A stretch of 64,000 nt of DNA, taken from positions 13,373,001-13,437,000 of the forward strand of contig OX387610.1 in assembly GCA_947568835.1 (NCBI GenBank), given 5' to 3'. Source of the stretch: Protonemura montana (Eukaryota; Arthropoda; Insecta; Plecoptera; Nemouridae). Below, piece after piece: positions 1 through 11,888 of this stretch. The position numbers and the translations under genes are program-made. The first letter of the stretch is position 1. Every line of letters begins with the position of its first letter. The notes beneath the pieces were generated by a model. The model made no database searches. It saw only the letters and a program-made list of their open reading frames with translations, and had not been told where the DNA came from.

Positions 1-286
1 TTTTTAGAAACATTGTCCACTTACGATAATAATTTTGAGGGAGAATTCTGACCAATTGGCATATCGGTTATGTTCGAATTTAGTCCAAAAGATTATCCGA
101 GATTGCATTCCGTACTTCAAAAGTAGCTCCCACTGTGGATACCAAATTTTGTCTGCAAGACCCATTTCAAAACTGATGCCTAAGAATATTTTAAACAAAC
201 AGAATTAAATTGTCAATAATGCAATAATCACATAACCTTTTTTGCCAGAAATAAGTGATCATCAACGCAACCATTTAATTTCGCAG

Positions 287-443
287 TCCTCCTAAATCGA
301 CTACTGTATCCGGAGCTCCCGTTCGTGGATTCGCCGACTTTCCGGCTGAGGCTGTCCAAAGCTTTCACGACAAACCAGCGCCCACCCACGACTCTCGCCA
401 GGCTCATTCCAAACCCAACATCATTCAGCAACCTCGTAAGTAG
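287..443 (+). CDS. DAP1: Death-associated protein 1 (DAP1) homologue, last coding exon
   Basis: DAP1 is a small, proline-rich, largely disordered cytosolic protein described as an mTOR-regulated negative modulator of autophagy. An acceptor (TTTCGCAG, ending at 286) opens a frame that starts PPKSTTVSGAPVRGFADF and ends IIQQPRK followed by TAG at 441-443. The human protein has the same layout: a PPKP.. start, a SG-x-x-x-RG-x-x-DFP motif and the C-terminal IQQPRK. This exon supplies about the last 51 residues, roughly half of the usual ~100-residue protein. The first base (287) completes a codon split by the intron. Earlier exons lie off the left edge, and bases 1-286 read as intron with no further exon visible. 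The C-terminal codons CGT AAG TAG mimic a splice donor (GTAAGTAG), but reading through gives the conserved C-terminus, so it is not used. An opposite-strand open frame at 228-431 is a shadow of this exon. Confidence 0.85.
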
Positions 444-2286
444 GCTAGAGAACTGCGCCCGTCAAACTTTCTACGCCACGTAACAACTACGCTATCCACA
501 CGGCTATTAGGTTCTAGAATCGGCTGAGCTGTGCTTAGATTTTCTTTGTGCGTTCATAATATACAAAACCTATGCCAACTTAAGTAGACTTGCAGCCCTG
601 GTTCTTGCAGAGCTGCTAGATTCTAGAATCTATTGTTTATGTTGAATTGAAACTTTCTATGCATTTTAAAGGCTCGTTATATTTTTCTACTTGTTGATCT
701 ATTTTGCAATGTTTAATTTTGCAACGCAAGCAAATGTTGAAAGTATATTCTTTAAATTTGCAAGAATTATCAGGCATATTGCATTTATTTGAAAGTAAAA
801 AAGGTTATGTTTCTAACATTCAAATTTGAACATTTTATTACCTTGTAATACCTACTTGATTGCTGTTTTGAGTTGATTGAATTAAAAAAAAAATTGAAGT
901 GTTAGTTTTTCTTGTTGAAGAGTTAAATAAGGTTAGGTTTAATAGAAACTCGAAGCTCTATTAATTTTTCTTCTAAACTAGTGTCGATGAAATGTATACC
1001 CAATGTTTAATGAGAGGTGCCTACAGACTTAAGCAGATTATTTAGTCGCAAAAGATCAATTTTGTAACTATTCCACAAATTATTCGACAGCCTGTCATTG
1101 ACTACTGTCTCGATTGTGATCATGAAATGCAATAATACACTTAATTTTACAACTTGAAAACTGCTCAGGATATTTTGTCGCTTTATTTGCGACTCCAGTG
1201 AAAGAAATTACATGGCAGGTCGAGAGTGAAATCAATGTTTCCGATTTAATATGTAGGTACTCACATTTATTTGTTTCCAACTACATAGTTCCCTGATAAA
1301 ACTTAATTTTAGGTATAAAAAATATTGAAAAGTTGGTGAAAGAGGAATGTTGAAAATCATAGCGAGTGTATTAATATTACAGGAAAAATAAAGTCTTGTT
1401 ACATATGGCTACAAACTTATAATAAAGTTGACATGAGAAAATTATTTACTTAAATCGAATTGTTTTCTTGAACATATCACATAAAGTTAACTCCGTTCTT
1501 ACACATTTACCTAAGTACACATACCTATAACTTGATTCACATCGAAATCACATCGAAATTTAGGCCAATAACGTATTGTGTCTAATATATTGCATTGTTT
1601 CGAAGCGGGACGTTGTTTTCAGCCGCATTTCATCGCTGAAATTAAGTGCGTTTGTGCCAAGTCTTGCTTGGTAACGATAAGGGTGAAGACTAATTGCAAG
1701 CCAAATTACTTTCATTACCGCCACGCAATAATAACCAGTACTGATTGGATATGATTCATTGGCGTTTCCATCAATTCAAGACGGCTTTTAGCTGAAAGAT
1801 GACCAAAGTTTACGTAACGCCGCGAGCTTTGCTACTTTCTGTAGTCGAGAGAGAAAAAGTTTGCCATTTCAGATCGGTGACAGTAGCAAGAAGCGGTACA
1901 CAGTTTTTCTCTCGACAACGGAAAATAGCACGATGTCGGCTTAGCATTCATTCCGGTCATCCAACAGTTAAAAGCTATCCTAATCAATAGCGGCTTTGCG
2001 TTCTATAGCCTACGAAAAATGAAACTATAATTTGCTTTTAAATGCTCCCCTATCTGTTCATTGTGCCGAGTCATGTGACTCTGTGCAAAAATTGATTAGG
2101 AACAGTAACTTCTTCAGGAGTCGTTAAGTGAAACATATATTACACAATATCAAGACAGTTTGAGCAAAGCCCCCCTCCTTTAACCCTCCTTTCCTCTCCA
2201 AAGGTTACAAAAACAGTGATATGGTACATGCAGATATCTTAAAAATTTCAGAGATTGCACTGATAGCAGAGCAAAGTCCGACGTTC
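444..2286. other. Convergent intergenic region between DAP1 and CCDC103
   Basis: This holds the 3' untranslated regions of two genes that point at each other. It is AT-rich with short homopolymer runs. I see no conserved open frame, RNA gene or recognised repeat. Short open frames at 1095-1280 (-) and 1799-1990 (+) lack splice context or family similarity. Confidence 0.5.
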
Positions 2287-4272
2287 TCACACTTTATACA
2301 TGTTTCGCAACTCCGAGAGTGTCCACTCGGTGATGCCTTCCTCGGCAAGATCCTGCTGCCGATTCTGGAAGCTGCTGTTGATCTTTTCCATCAGCTCTTT
2401 GCAAGTAAACTTTTCAATAGAGCTGAGAAAAGTTAGGCTCAAATTGAATCTGAAAGTAAATTAGGTAGTTGCTAAGTGAAATCTTATTACAATTGCTTGA
2501 AACGGGGAGAGTAGTTTATAATTGTGAACAGTAAAAGCCATAGAATAAAGATAGGTTTCTTTATTCTTTGGTAATGGCTGCCAAAAATGTGCACCTAACC
2601 AAGAACTTTCAATTCGTTATCATAAGCTGGATGGACATTATCTCAATAAGCTCTTCAATTTTAAAGTTCTAATTAGCTCAAATAACGATTAGAGTAACAT
2701 CTGCAAGTGGTGGAATCATATTAGTGTTAGAGAGATTATTAGTGTTCTTGATAAGCAAGTAGTTGATAGTTAGTAGGAGGTTGGGATCGTCATAAATGCT
2801 TGGATATATAATAAGGGCCAACTCAACATGGAGAAATCAAATAACAATTAATTTTAACAGAAACTGGGCCCTAGCTTGTACTAAAATAAGGTAAAAAATT
2901 GTCATCATAAGATGCCATGAACCCCTATTTGTGCAAGGGTGAAGACCCTCTGTCCCCACGCTAGAAGAAGGATCCTATAGAACTGAAAATGTTTTTTTTT
3001 TAGATAAAACCTTGTGCTAAGTCTAGATTTATTTACTTGAATCATTTGTCAGATGTTGGCACTGTAGTTCACGCTGTAAATACACGTCTTGCACTCACCG
3101 TTTTGCTTCGGCCAAAGCTTGCAAGAGCCGTACGACGAATACAATGTCTTCCGTGTTGGAAGGGAATGCAAGAAGCGTCTCCAACAGCTCGCCCAACATG
3201 CCGACAGGGATCTCGGGTTTGAACATGTGACCCAAGCAGACTGGCCCGATTTGTTTCAGTAGACTCAATTTATCACACACGTCTAATTTCTTCCATTGCC
3301 TCACAAAGTCGTTGCAACACGTAGGTAAGCGATCTTCATCCTAAATAAGTCATTGTATTAGGATGAAATCTTATTTAATTTGCAAACGCTTGCAATGCGC
3401 GGGGTATTTTATTATTATCAACACTAGAACCGTCTCAAAAATTGATGCCCAAACGCGGACCCAATTTTTGAAACGTTTCTAGTGTTGATAATAATAAAAA
3501 GTCATTGTAGTTATATTATATTTCATAAATGCTGCCTGTAATTTTGTAAAGTTTTGTGCTATTAAATTTTTATTGATAATTTTTGTATTCTCTGTATAGA
3601 GCTAATCTACCCACAAAAGCAGTGGAGGTATTGGCAATTGCAATCGCTTCTGAAGTTATTCCTCTGTCGGTGATATATCAAGCATGTTGTGCCACTAAAG
3701 CACCTGACATCAAAAGAGGCTTTGATGCTTGCCGTAAATTTAGAGCTATCAATCAATCTGGATTGCTTGAATAATAAATCTTAATAAATCTAATTCTTTC
3801 CTCTTATTTACTGGGCTTACTGCCCCCCTGTCTCATGTACAAGCCGCTACTAGAGAGAGTGCCCTGATCAACTAACAACACAAAAACTTAACTGTGCACT
3901 TCACTGAGAAACTTAACTTATGTGTAGCTAAAAATAGGAGATGGTATTTGCTTTCTGTGTACATACCTCATTAGGCATGCTCTGTTGATTGACAATCGAG
4001 TCCATCTCGTCGCCTGATTTCTTCTTGGATGTAATAGTATTCCAGATACTGCCCCGCTTTCCAAGGTTATTTACCCGATCTGTTTTCTCTAGTGGCTTCA
4101 AATGAGATGCCTTAACAATATCCCTAAACTCAGCGTAAGTAGCTACCCCTTGATTGATTGCACGGAATTTGGCATCATTTTCTCGCCAGTATTTTGAGTC
4201 CTCTTCAATGGCTTCTTGTAGTTCGTTTTCCAGCGAGCTCAGATCAATTGTATTTTCCTCCAAGTTAGCCAT
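2287..4272 (-). CDS. CCDC103: CCDC103, dynein arm attachment factor, complete, three exons
   Basis: CCDC103 binds axonemal microtubules and is needed to anchor dynein arms in motile cilia and sperm flagella. Exons in transcript order are 4272-3967, 3340-3099 and 2449-2287, joining to 236 codons plus TGA (human protein 242). Donors are GTATGT and GTGAGT; acceptors are TTATTTAG and TTTACTTTCAG. Phases match: exon 2 ends AAACG and exon 3 starts A, giving an arginine codon. Residues 1-102 form the N-terminal dynein-attachment region (LENELQEAIEEDSKYWREND, then ASHLKPLEKTDRV). Residues ~103-236 form an RPAP3_C-like helical domain (from DEDRLPTCCNDFVRQWKKLD through ALAEAKRFNLSLTFLS). The start is the only in-frame ATG before the conserved region. 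The gene is head-to-head with VPS36. Intron 1 (3341-3966) contains a SINE-like insertion and an exon-like open frame on the other strand. Confidence 0.9.
3347..3509 (-). mobile_element. Truncated tRNA-family SINE with hairpin end and 11-bp target-site duplication
   Basis: The direct repeat AAGTCATTGTA occurs at 3347-3357 and 3499-3509 and brackets a 141-bp insert. The insert carries the family's tail in reverse (GCAAACGCTTGCAATGCGCG, then GGGGTATTTTATTATTATCA) and the end of the tRNA-like body (TTGATGCCCAAACG). It then turns back on itself: 'tattatcaacactagaa' is mirrored by 'tttctagtgttgataata'. Most of the tRNA body is missing, so this is an internally deleted copy forming a hairpin. It sits inside CCDC103 intron 1. 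Confidence 0.75.
3583..3774 (+). CDS. Exon-like open frame in CCDC103 intron, opposite strand, unrecognised
   Basis: After an acceptor-like CTCTGTATAG the frame reads ANLPTKAVEVLAIAIASEV and continues about 57 residues to a TAA. AATAAA-type signals follow immediately (3771-3790), as expected for a last coding exon. Codon use looks coding rather than random AT-rich sequence. No family is recognised, and no upstream exon on this strand was found. It could be a remnant of an inserted gene or transposable element, or chance. There is no good ATG of its own. Confidence 0.25.
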   Translation: MYSLYRANLPTKAVEVLAIAIASEVIPLSVIYQACCATKAPDIKRGFDACRKFRAINQSGLLE

Positions 4273-4723
4273 GATTAGCCAATGGTTAAATGAAATGTTG
4301 ACCTTAAATGTAAGAAAGAAAGAAATTAATCAAGGGGCAACCAGAACCACCGGGTGTGATGGCAATTGCACGTTCGAGGTAGGTATGTAAACGAGGATCT
4401 TGGAGTCACCCATGGTGTCGAGAGACGTTAGATTTATTGTAAACAAACTTAAATGTTGACATAAAATAATCTAGATCCTATTAGCTAAGGTTTCCTTTCA
4501 TGATTAGCGATTTTATCGTACCAAAGCTCGCAGATGTCACAGCTCACAAGCATATTGCACTACAGTCTACAAACAAAGGAGGCGGAGGACCCGGGTTCGA
4601 GCTTTTTCTCTTGTTGCCGGATCTCAATGTCATCTGTCAAACCGATCAGCTGGTGCCAGACCGGATTTGTAGAAATGCAATTTTGGTGCTCATCATGATA
4701 ATAGTTCACAATTTTAAATAGTA
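4273..4723. promoter_or_regulatory. Shared divergent promoter region of CCDC103 and VPS36
   Basis: Two genes start 451 bp apart and point away from each other, so this interval must hold both 5' leaders and probably a bidirectional promoter. No TATA box at a convincing distance was seen. The inference rests on gene geometry alone. Confidence 0.6.
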
Positions 4724-7700
4724 ATGGATCGTTTTGAATATGCCGACGCTCGGATGGGTCCGGGAGAGTCTTATATTTTAAGAGAAAAAGGAATCAAGCT
4801 GTACGATGGCGATTCTGGGGTATGTAAAAGTGAATCAATAGCTCTACTCGCTATGGTTTGGGGTGTGGAAATTTATGAAGGTTTCCATGAGTCTGACTTT
4901 AGCCCTACTCTAAATTCAATTGCCCTCAAATGATTGCGATTGCCAGATTCGAATTATGTTCTTTTGCTGGAGGTTCTGTGAGGCTATGAAATAAAATCAA
5001 TAACTGCCATCAGCGTCCTAGAAAAATAGTTCGAGCATTGATTATAAGCATGGATTTGTTGGATGAGTTAAAGGTTAATATTCAAAAAGCCTAGGTCATG
5101 CAACCGCTCACCTCAAAAACAATTCGAAACCACCCAAATGTGATCTGTCTTTTTATACTGCAAAATTACCACTTTCAGACATCCTTCGAGAGTGGCGAGC
5201 TAGTGTTGACATCACATCGGATATTATGGGGCCGTCCAGGTGACATACCTCGAGGCCTAACATGCCTTTCATTGTCTCTGCGATATATTATTCTTGCTGA
5301 AGAAGAAACAGCCGGTTTCGGTTTCAACCGGAGCAAGAAAGTTGTTCTTCATCTCACAGAACCAATGTCCAGTAAGAACAGAGCCTAAAATAAATTATAC
5401 TTAACTGCCAAAGGCTATTTTTATTATTGATGTCTTAAAACTTTTCATTTCAGACAAATTGCCTGGCCCAGTTGGAAAGAGCAAGTACAACTTAATAAAG
5501 CTATCTTTTAAGGAGGGTATGGACAGCGACTTTGTCAATTCTGTTGTTGCTGCAATCGTCAGCAAAAAATGGGAAACCTTAACCCCTATTGACAGCTCTG
5601 AAGCTTCTGGTTCATCGAATCCACCTCCAATAAAGCAACGTACCGGAATCCTCGGAATCGAGCGTGGAATTCAAGAGAAACAGAAAGCAACGGATGACAG
5701 CATATCGATGGCATTCCAAGATCTCAGCAAACTGATGAATATGGCTAAGGAAATGGTTAACCTTTCCCAAAACATTTCAAAGAAGATAAGAGTGAGTTAA
5801 GATATTTACTAAAACGCAGCTAGAATCTATGAATCATCACGATGCTTTGTTGCCTGGAAGGCAAAAAGTTGGACTTACATTTGTGGTACAATAAGGAAGA
5901 GACTCATTAAACATACGTATTTATAATAAAGAAACAACGTCTACTTTTACACAAACATTAACGATGCAATAGTAAACAATAACTTATAATGCAAATCTTA
6001 AAACACTGCAATATTTTGTTATTCCAGGACAAGCAAGGAGACATAACAGAAGACGAGACGGTCAGATTCAAGTCTTACCTCCTGAGCCTCGGCATCGAAG
6101 ATCCTGTCACACGCGGCGACTTCTCCAGCGACAACAAGTATTATAACGGTCTTGCCAGTCAGCTGTCCGAAATACTGCTGGAGCCGGTCACTGTAAGTCG
6201 ATTCTCTTTTTGAACTTTTATTTAGCTTCTTTGGTGCTTTGCTGTTAGCTTTTGCTAATTCAAATTGGACAGTGGCATTATGAATATATGTGGTTGACAT
6301 TATGACATTATGAGATTACAAAAAAATCCCATAAACAGCTGTGAGACAAAAATAAATCCAGTATCCCCGAGCGATAAACAGCTGCTAGTACATACCCGCG
6401 GCTTAGAATTATTTTTATTTAACTTGTAAACGCTCTCCAAGAGCATTCTTTATAGAATAAAATATCCTCAACTCACACAGGCAGATCACGTAGATCTACT
6501 ACCCAGAGCTAAGATTTAAATATTTTATAACTGCAAGTTAGGTGCCAAGAGGTTGGTTTTTTTTTTGTGGTGTTTAACGACGCACTGTTTTGACATCTGG
6601 CCCTGCGGCACTGGTCTAATGGCGTCGGTGAATGAGTGGATGATGATGAACCTAACCTAGCCTAGAAGGGAGAAGGGGAAACCCGGTGCCAGAACGTAGC
6701 CTACTCCTGTCGAAGAGCACCAAGGGGAACACCGGCTTAACGTCCCTTCCGAAGGACGGTACAACGCGAACAACAGGATTCCTCCACAAATCCATGCTGT
6801 CGAGAGGTTGATAAGCAAGGCGAGTGAAGTTGCTGTACTAACTTTCATTCCTACAACCTCTCTCCCAAACAGAACTGGTCATGTGTATGATGGTCACCTA
6901 TCCAATACCTGACTCAGCGCAGTGTTGCTTAACTTTCATCCCTCCAACCTCTCTCCCGAACAGAACTGGTCATGAGTATGATGGTCACCCATCCAATACC
7001 TGACTCAGCGCAGTGTTGCTTAACTTCGATGAGCTAAGGAGAATTGGTGTTTCCAACTTGCCAAACCGTTCAATCAAGAGGTTGGATTATTACACGAATT
7101 GTGCTCGGCAGGAAGCGGGTGGCATGATGTGCCTGACGGACGTCTACTGCCGTGTGAACCGTGCTCGTGGCCTTGAGCTTCTGTCGCCCGAGGACCTCCT
7201 GAAGGCTTGTCGTCTACTGACTCGGCCGCTGCGACTCAGGGAGTTCGAGAGCGGCGTCATCGTCGTGCAACTCAGCTCTCAGGATGACACATTCATCGTC
7301 AGCAGCACCGAGGAGGAGGTTAGTGGGCGGCAAACTCGTTTGTAGGTAAACGAAGCAAAGCGTTGTCCAAGTTTGTCATTTTGTGTGTGTTGTTAATGAT
7401 ATATCTGGGACAGGCGGGGACTCGGGTTTATTTCACAATGCACAGCCTTTATGTATAACCAACAAGGACACCACTCATAAATCATAATCAATCACGTCAT
7501 GGCTTATCATTAAAATCGTTATCCCGTAATCATTGATGGCCATACCCTAACAGATAGTTTTCGTTTGATAGTTTTCTCAAAACTCGTAGTATTTTGAAAA
7601 TGTTTAAATCTCAATCAATCTTAAACTATAGGATGTATGCACGGTTTTTGGTTTTTCTGCTGATTCAACTTGGGAGCTGAGTAGAGCACCCGACCGGCAA

Positions 7701-8032
7701 TCAAGAGGTCCCGGGTTCATATCCCAGTTCAGTTGCACATTTTTCCAGTCTAGCTCCCTTTATTACGTGATATATTTTTACCAATTTATCATTTTATTAT
7801 TACTGACTGATTTGAGGTTAGTGAATATACACTTCTAGCTCATTGAAACTCTCTTTGGCAGCTGACAGCTCGAGGTTCTACGACCGCCGCAGAGATGGCG
7901 CAGTCGCTCGGGATCTCGTTGCTGCTTGCCACAGAACGCCTCCGTACCACCGAACAGTTCGGCAAGGCGTGCCGCGACGACTCCATACAAGGGCTGAGGT
8001 TCTATCCGAACCTTCTCCTCGAAAGACTTTAA
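4724..8032 (+). CDS. VPS36: VPS36, ESCRT-II subunit, complete, six exons
   Basis: VPS36 joins SNF8/VPS22 and VPS25 in ESCRT-II, which sorts ubiquitinated membrane proteins into multivesicular endosomes. Exons are 4724-4819, 5179-5371, 5454-5791, 6028-6192, 7112-7318 and 7862-8032, all with GT-AG introns and matching phases. They join to 389 residues plus TAA (human 386). Residues 1-~135 form the PH-like GLUE domain ([47 protein letters not shown]). From ~165 on comes a coiled segment ([17 protein letters not shown]) and the EAP30 winged-helix domain ([41 protein letters not shown]-terminal [16 protein letters not shown]). As in other animals, no NZF zinc finger interrupts the GLUE domain. Intron 4 (6193-7111) contains a 5S-derived SINE and intron 5 a tRNA-like SINE. 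The acceptor of exon 5 (GTGCTCGGCAG) is pyrimidine-poor. Confidence 0.95.
6566..7085 (-). mobile_element. 5S-rRNA-derived SINE-like element, two core units, in VPS36 intron 4
   Basis: Read on the minus strand it has a 5S-like head (GAAGTTAAGCAACACTGCGC, then GGATGGGTGACCATCATA), two copies of the 91-bp core, a unique body containing CTCGACAGCATGGATTTGTG and an end in GTCGTTAAACACC. The open frame starting [19 protein letters not shown] in the body recurs in other copies and is a by-product of the repeat. The head end touches the splice acceptor region of VPS36 exon 5. Confidence 0.8.
7664..7755 (+). mobile_element. tRNA-headed SINE, second family, in VPS36 intron 5
   Basis: It contains an A-box-like GAGCTGAGTAGAGC and a B-box-like GGGTTCATATCCC, followed by GCACATTTTTCCAGTCTAGC. 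The same tail follows the copy at 26504. The anticodon arm does not fold well, so this is a SINE head rather than a working tRNA gene. Confidence 0.6.
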
Positions 8033-8198
8033 CTCGTGCCGAAAGTGCCTTTTTCTGTTTGATGCATATTATGTTTGTCTTGAAAATAATTATAGCTATT
8101 TTTTTATTGTTTGTCTGTGCCCCATGCAACTGTCATAAAAGTAAAAAATGTAAACATATATACAAAAATATTAAAAATATATATATTGCTGTCACAGG

Positions 8199-8635
8199 AT
8201 AGGAGGTTCAATGGTAGACACAACGTTTGGTAGCCATGGAGATGCTGAGATCGCCTGACAGAGCTTCTCAATTCTGCTATCTTATGTTACCACGGGTATA
8301 TCATGGCCTAGCATAGGAGGTTCAATGGTAGATTCAACGTTTGGTAGCCATGGAGATGCTGAGATCACCTGACAGAGCTTCTCAATTCTGCTATCTTATG
8401 TTACCACGGGTAAATTATGGCCTAGCATAGGAGGTTCAATGGTAGATTCAACGTTTGGTAGCCATGGAGATGCTGAGACCGCCTGACAGAGCTTCTCAAT
8501 TCTGTTATCTTATGTTACCACGGGTATGTCATGACCTAGCATAGGAGGTGCAATGGTAGATTTAACGTTTGGTAGCCATGGAGATGCTGAGATCGCCTGA
8601 CAGAGCTACTCAATTCTGCTATCTTATGTTACTGT
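8199..8635 (+). repeat. 114-bp satellite, cluster 1, about 3.8 units
   Basis: Units begin AGGAGGTTCAATGGTAGA at about 8201, 8315, 8429 and 8543 and contain GGTAGCCATGGAGATGCTGA. The array stops in CTATCTTATGTTAC, as the other clusters do. It begins about 170 bp after the VPS36 stop codon and may lie in or near its 3' untranslated region. Confidence 0.9.
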
Positions 8636-10424
8636 AGTTACTATCAAACAATTACTTTAAGGTTCAATAAAAGGTCCTTGCCACTTAAATATTGATAGAT
8701 GTGTTTTGCTGCTGGGAATATATATTAGTATCAGGCTTTAAGGCTCGCTTGTTGTATCTTTATTTAATATAAACTTTGACACGCTCTGTACCATGTTTTA
8801 CGTTCAATTTCTTTTTAGGCTCATACTCCGTTCTTTGGCAAGTTCTCCCTTATTGTTTACTCCTAATTTTAAAGGGTAAGATTGTTTAGGGGTTGGTAAG
8901 TTAAATGAGAATGAGGATTGAAAAAAATTAAACTTATCGAGGCTGTAAAGGCCATTGAGAGGTATGTTAGGGCTTCAGTTTCTGTCTTTTACATATGAGC
9001 ATCATAGTGTTTCCAATATAGTATATCGGAAACTCGATGAAGTAAGGTCAGAAAAATTCTACTTTCAGGTCAACAGGGCTTGGGGGTCGATTGTGCTAAG
9101 GTAGTTTGGCGCTTTATCTCTGGCACGGCCTGATTGGAACCCAATGTACGGCAACTTTTTTTATATTTGACATGATCACCCATATATTCTAAATGCCATC
9201 TCCAACCAACTTAGCTGTCAGCTTAAAGAGAATGTCATATGCATGCTAGAACTGCTATTCTGGCCCAATGGTTTTCTAGTCAACTAACTTGCAAGTTTTC
9301 TGTGCGTAGCATAGAGGAACCCCGTAAGGAAATGAGAAACAATTTCCATACCGAGAAAAAGACCTTGATAGAGACCGGTAGAACTTGAAGAAAATACCTT
9401 AACGTTGTCTTCTGCTTCGTCGTCGACTCCAAGACAGGTGATAATCAAGTCACTTACATCTTTTAGATAGATTTTATGTTTCTGTTACATCACTTGAAAT
9501 TTAGCATTCAAAAGAAATACTGGAACGCTAACAAACTTGGTTGAATAGTACGATGTCGTTGGCTAGAGCGAGCTAGTAGTTCAAATAGCAAGCAAACGGT
9601 TTTTGTCGTCGTAGATTTGAATTGTTTTTTGTTCGTTAGTAGTGGAACTGGTTTAATTTGCGTTTTCAGGAATAAATGTTGAAGCTCGCCTTCAGGTCGG
9701 TTATATTATTTATGATTATTTGTTAATTATTTATCGTTTATTATTTACACGCCTTGACACTGCTAAGCTAAAACGTTCTTGCATAAACCTGCTACTTTAA
9801 CCCCCCTATTGCCCCTATTAGACGTTAAAACCTAGATAACTCCACAATATTTGAATTTTTTTAAAACGTATTACCAACGGTTATTGAGTTACTACAACTA
9901 CTGTGGAGGTAGTAGGTCATCTATTCGGGGTAATTAAACTAGCTATTAAAAAACCCCAGCTTCTATTATTATCATCACTATCGCCATTATGGTGGCATAT
10001 TTTTGTTGCTATGGTTGGTATGATAACAGCTGATTTATGAGTACTTGCTACATCATGGGTCGGTCCAGGGTAGCGTTGTGTCGCGTGTGCGGGAATTCAG
10101 CCAATTTTATGTGATGTAACTCAACTCTTTGGAGTAATTGACTTTATTTCAATGCGTGTGGATTTTAAAGTTATTATTGAATTGTTGCTTTAAATGGAAC
10201 GAAGTGTTTTATTGGTTTCAAATCGATAATATTCAAATTACCAGTGGTAATGTGTAGCCGCTTGGGATAGGTCTAAGTTTCGACGGACGCAGTTGCTGCC
10301 ACCACCATCAAATACCTTGGTAAGTGAAAAGATAATTCGTTATCAAATAATTTGCATGCATTTTTGTATGGAAGCTTGACAGATTGGGTTGTTGCAAAAT
10401 TGTAGTATCTGATCTCGAGTTCAA
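8636..10424. other. Intergenic, no feature recognised
   Basis: AT-rich sequence without long open frames, convincing splice signals or recognised repeats. Confidence 0.4.
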
Positions 10425-11888
10425 GTCTCGAACGGTTTGGCGTCCTGCAAACACTGGTTCTTATGATAGCAACACTGCGCTGGGTCCGGTATTGGATGGG
10501 TGTCCGTAATACACATGACCAGTTCTGTTCGGCAGAGAAGTTGGAGGGATGAAAGTTAAGCAACACTGCGCTGGGTCAGGTATTGGATGGGTAACCATCA
10601 TACACATGACCAGTTCTGTTCGGGAGAGAAGTTGGAGGGATGAAAGTTAAGCAACACTGCGCTGGGTCAGGTATTGGATGGGTGACCATCATACACATGA
10701 CCAGTTCTGTTCGGGATAGAGGTTGGAGGGATGAAACTTAAGCAACACTGTGCTGGGTCAGGTATTGGATGGGTAACCATCAACACATGACCAGTTCTGT
10801 TCGGGAGAGAGGTTGGAGGGATGAAAGTTGAGCAACACTGCGCTGGGTCAGGTATTGGATTAGTGACCATCATACACATGACCAGTTCTGTTCGGAAGAG
10901 AGGTTGGAGGGATGAAAGTTAAGCATCACTGCGCTGGGTCAGGTATTGGATGGGTGACCATCATACACATGACCAGTTTTGTTCGGGAGAGAGGTTGGAG
11001 GGATGAAACTTAAGCAACACTGCGCTGGGTCAGGTATTGGATTAGTGACCATCATACACATGACCAGTTCTGTTCGGAAGAGAGGTTGGAGGGATGACAG
11101 TTAAGCAACACTGCGCTGGGTCAGGTATTGGATGGGTAACCATCATACACATGACCAGTTCTGTTCGGCAGAGAAGTTGGAGGGATGAAAGTTAAGCAAC
11201 ACTGCGCTGGGTCAGGTATTGGATGGGTAACCATCATACACATGACCAGTTCTGTTCGGGAAGAGAAGTTGGAGGGATGAAACTTAAGCAACACTGCGCT
11301 GGGTCAGGTATTGGATTAGTGACCATCATACACATGACCAGTTCTGTTCGGAAGAGAGGTTGGAGGGATGAAAGTTAAGCATCACTGCGCTGGGTCAGGT
11401 ATTGGATGGGTGACCATCATACACATGACCAGTTCTGTTCGGGAGAGAGGTTGAAGGAATGAAAGTTAAGTAACACTGCGCTGGGTCAGGTATTGGATTA
11501 GTGACCATCATACACAAGACCAGTTCTCTTTGGGAGAGAGGTTGGAGGGATGAAAGCTAAGCAACACTGCGCTGGGTCAGGTATTGGATGGGTGACCATC
11601 ATACACATGACCAGTTCTGTTCGGGAGAGAGGTTGGAGGGATGACAGTTAAGCAACACTGCGCTGGGTCAGGTATTGGATGGGTGACCATCATACACATG
11701 ACCAGTTCTGTTCGGGAGAGAGGTTGGAGGGATGACAGTTAAGCAACACTGCACTGGGTCAGGTATTGGATGGGTGACCATCATACACATGACCAGTTCT
11801 GTTCGGAAGAGAGGTTGGAGGTATGAAAGCTAAGCAACACTGCGCTGGGTCTGGTATTGGATGGGTGACCATCACACACATGACCAGT
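10425..11888 (+). repeat. 5S-derived SINE core expanded to about 16 units of 91 bp
   Basis: A SINE head (CGAACGGTTTGGCGTCCTGC, then ACACTGGTTCTTATGA) at 10430-10465 leads into about 16 head-to-tail units. Each unit reads GCAACACTGCGCTGGGTCAG, then TATTGGATGGGTGACCATCA, then GACCAGTTCTGTTCGGGAGA, then GGTTGGAGGGATGAAAGTTA. Units are near-identical, with recurrent variants (GATTAGTGACC, AAGCATCAC) that alternate in places. The unique body and tail seen in other copies are absent; the array ends abruptly in CCAGTGTGAGTG. Confidence 0.9.

Noticed and set aside
228..431. 67-codon minus-strand frame
   Set aside because: Antisense to the DAP1 exon, whose conserved C-terminus is clear on the plus strand.
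435..443. Strong donor-like GTAAGTAG at the DAP1 end
   Set aside because: Reading through gives the conserved terminal residues PRK and a stop, so it is coding sequence that mimics a donor.
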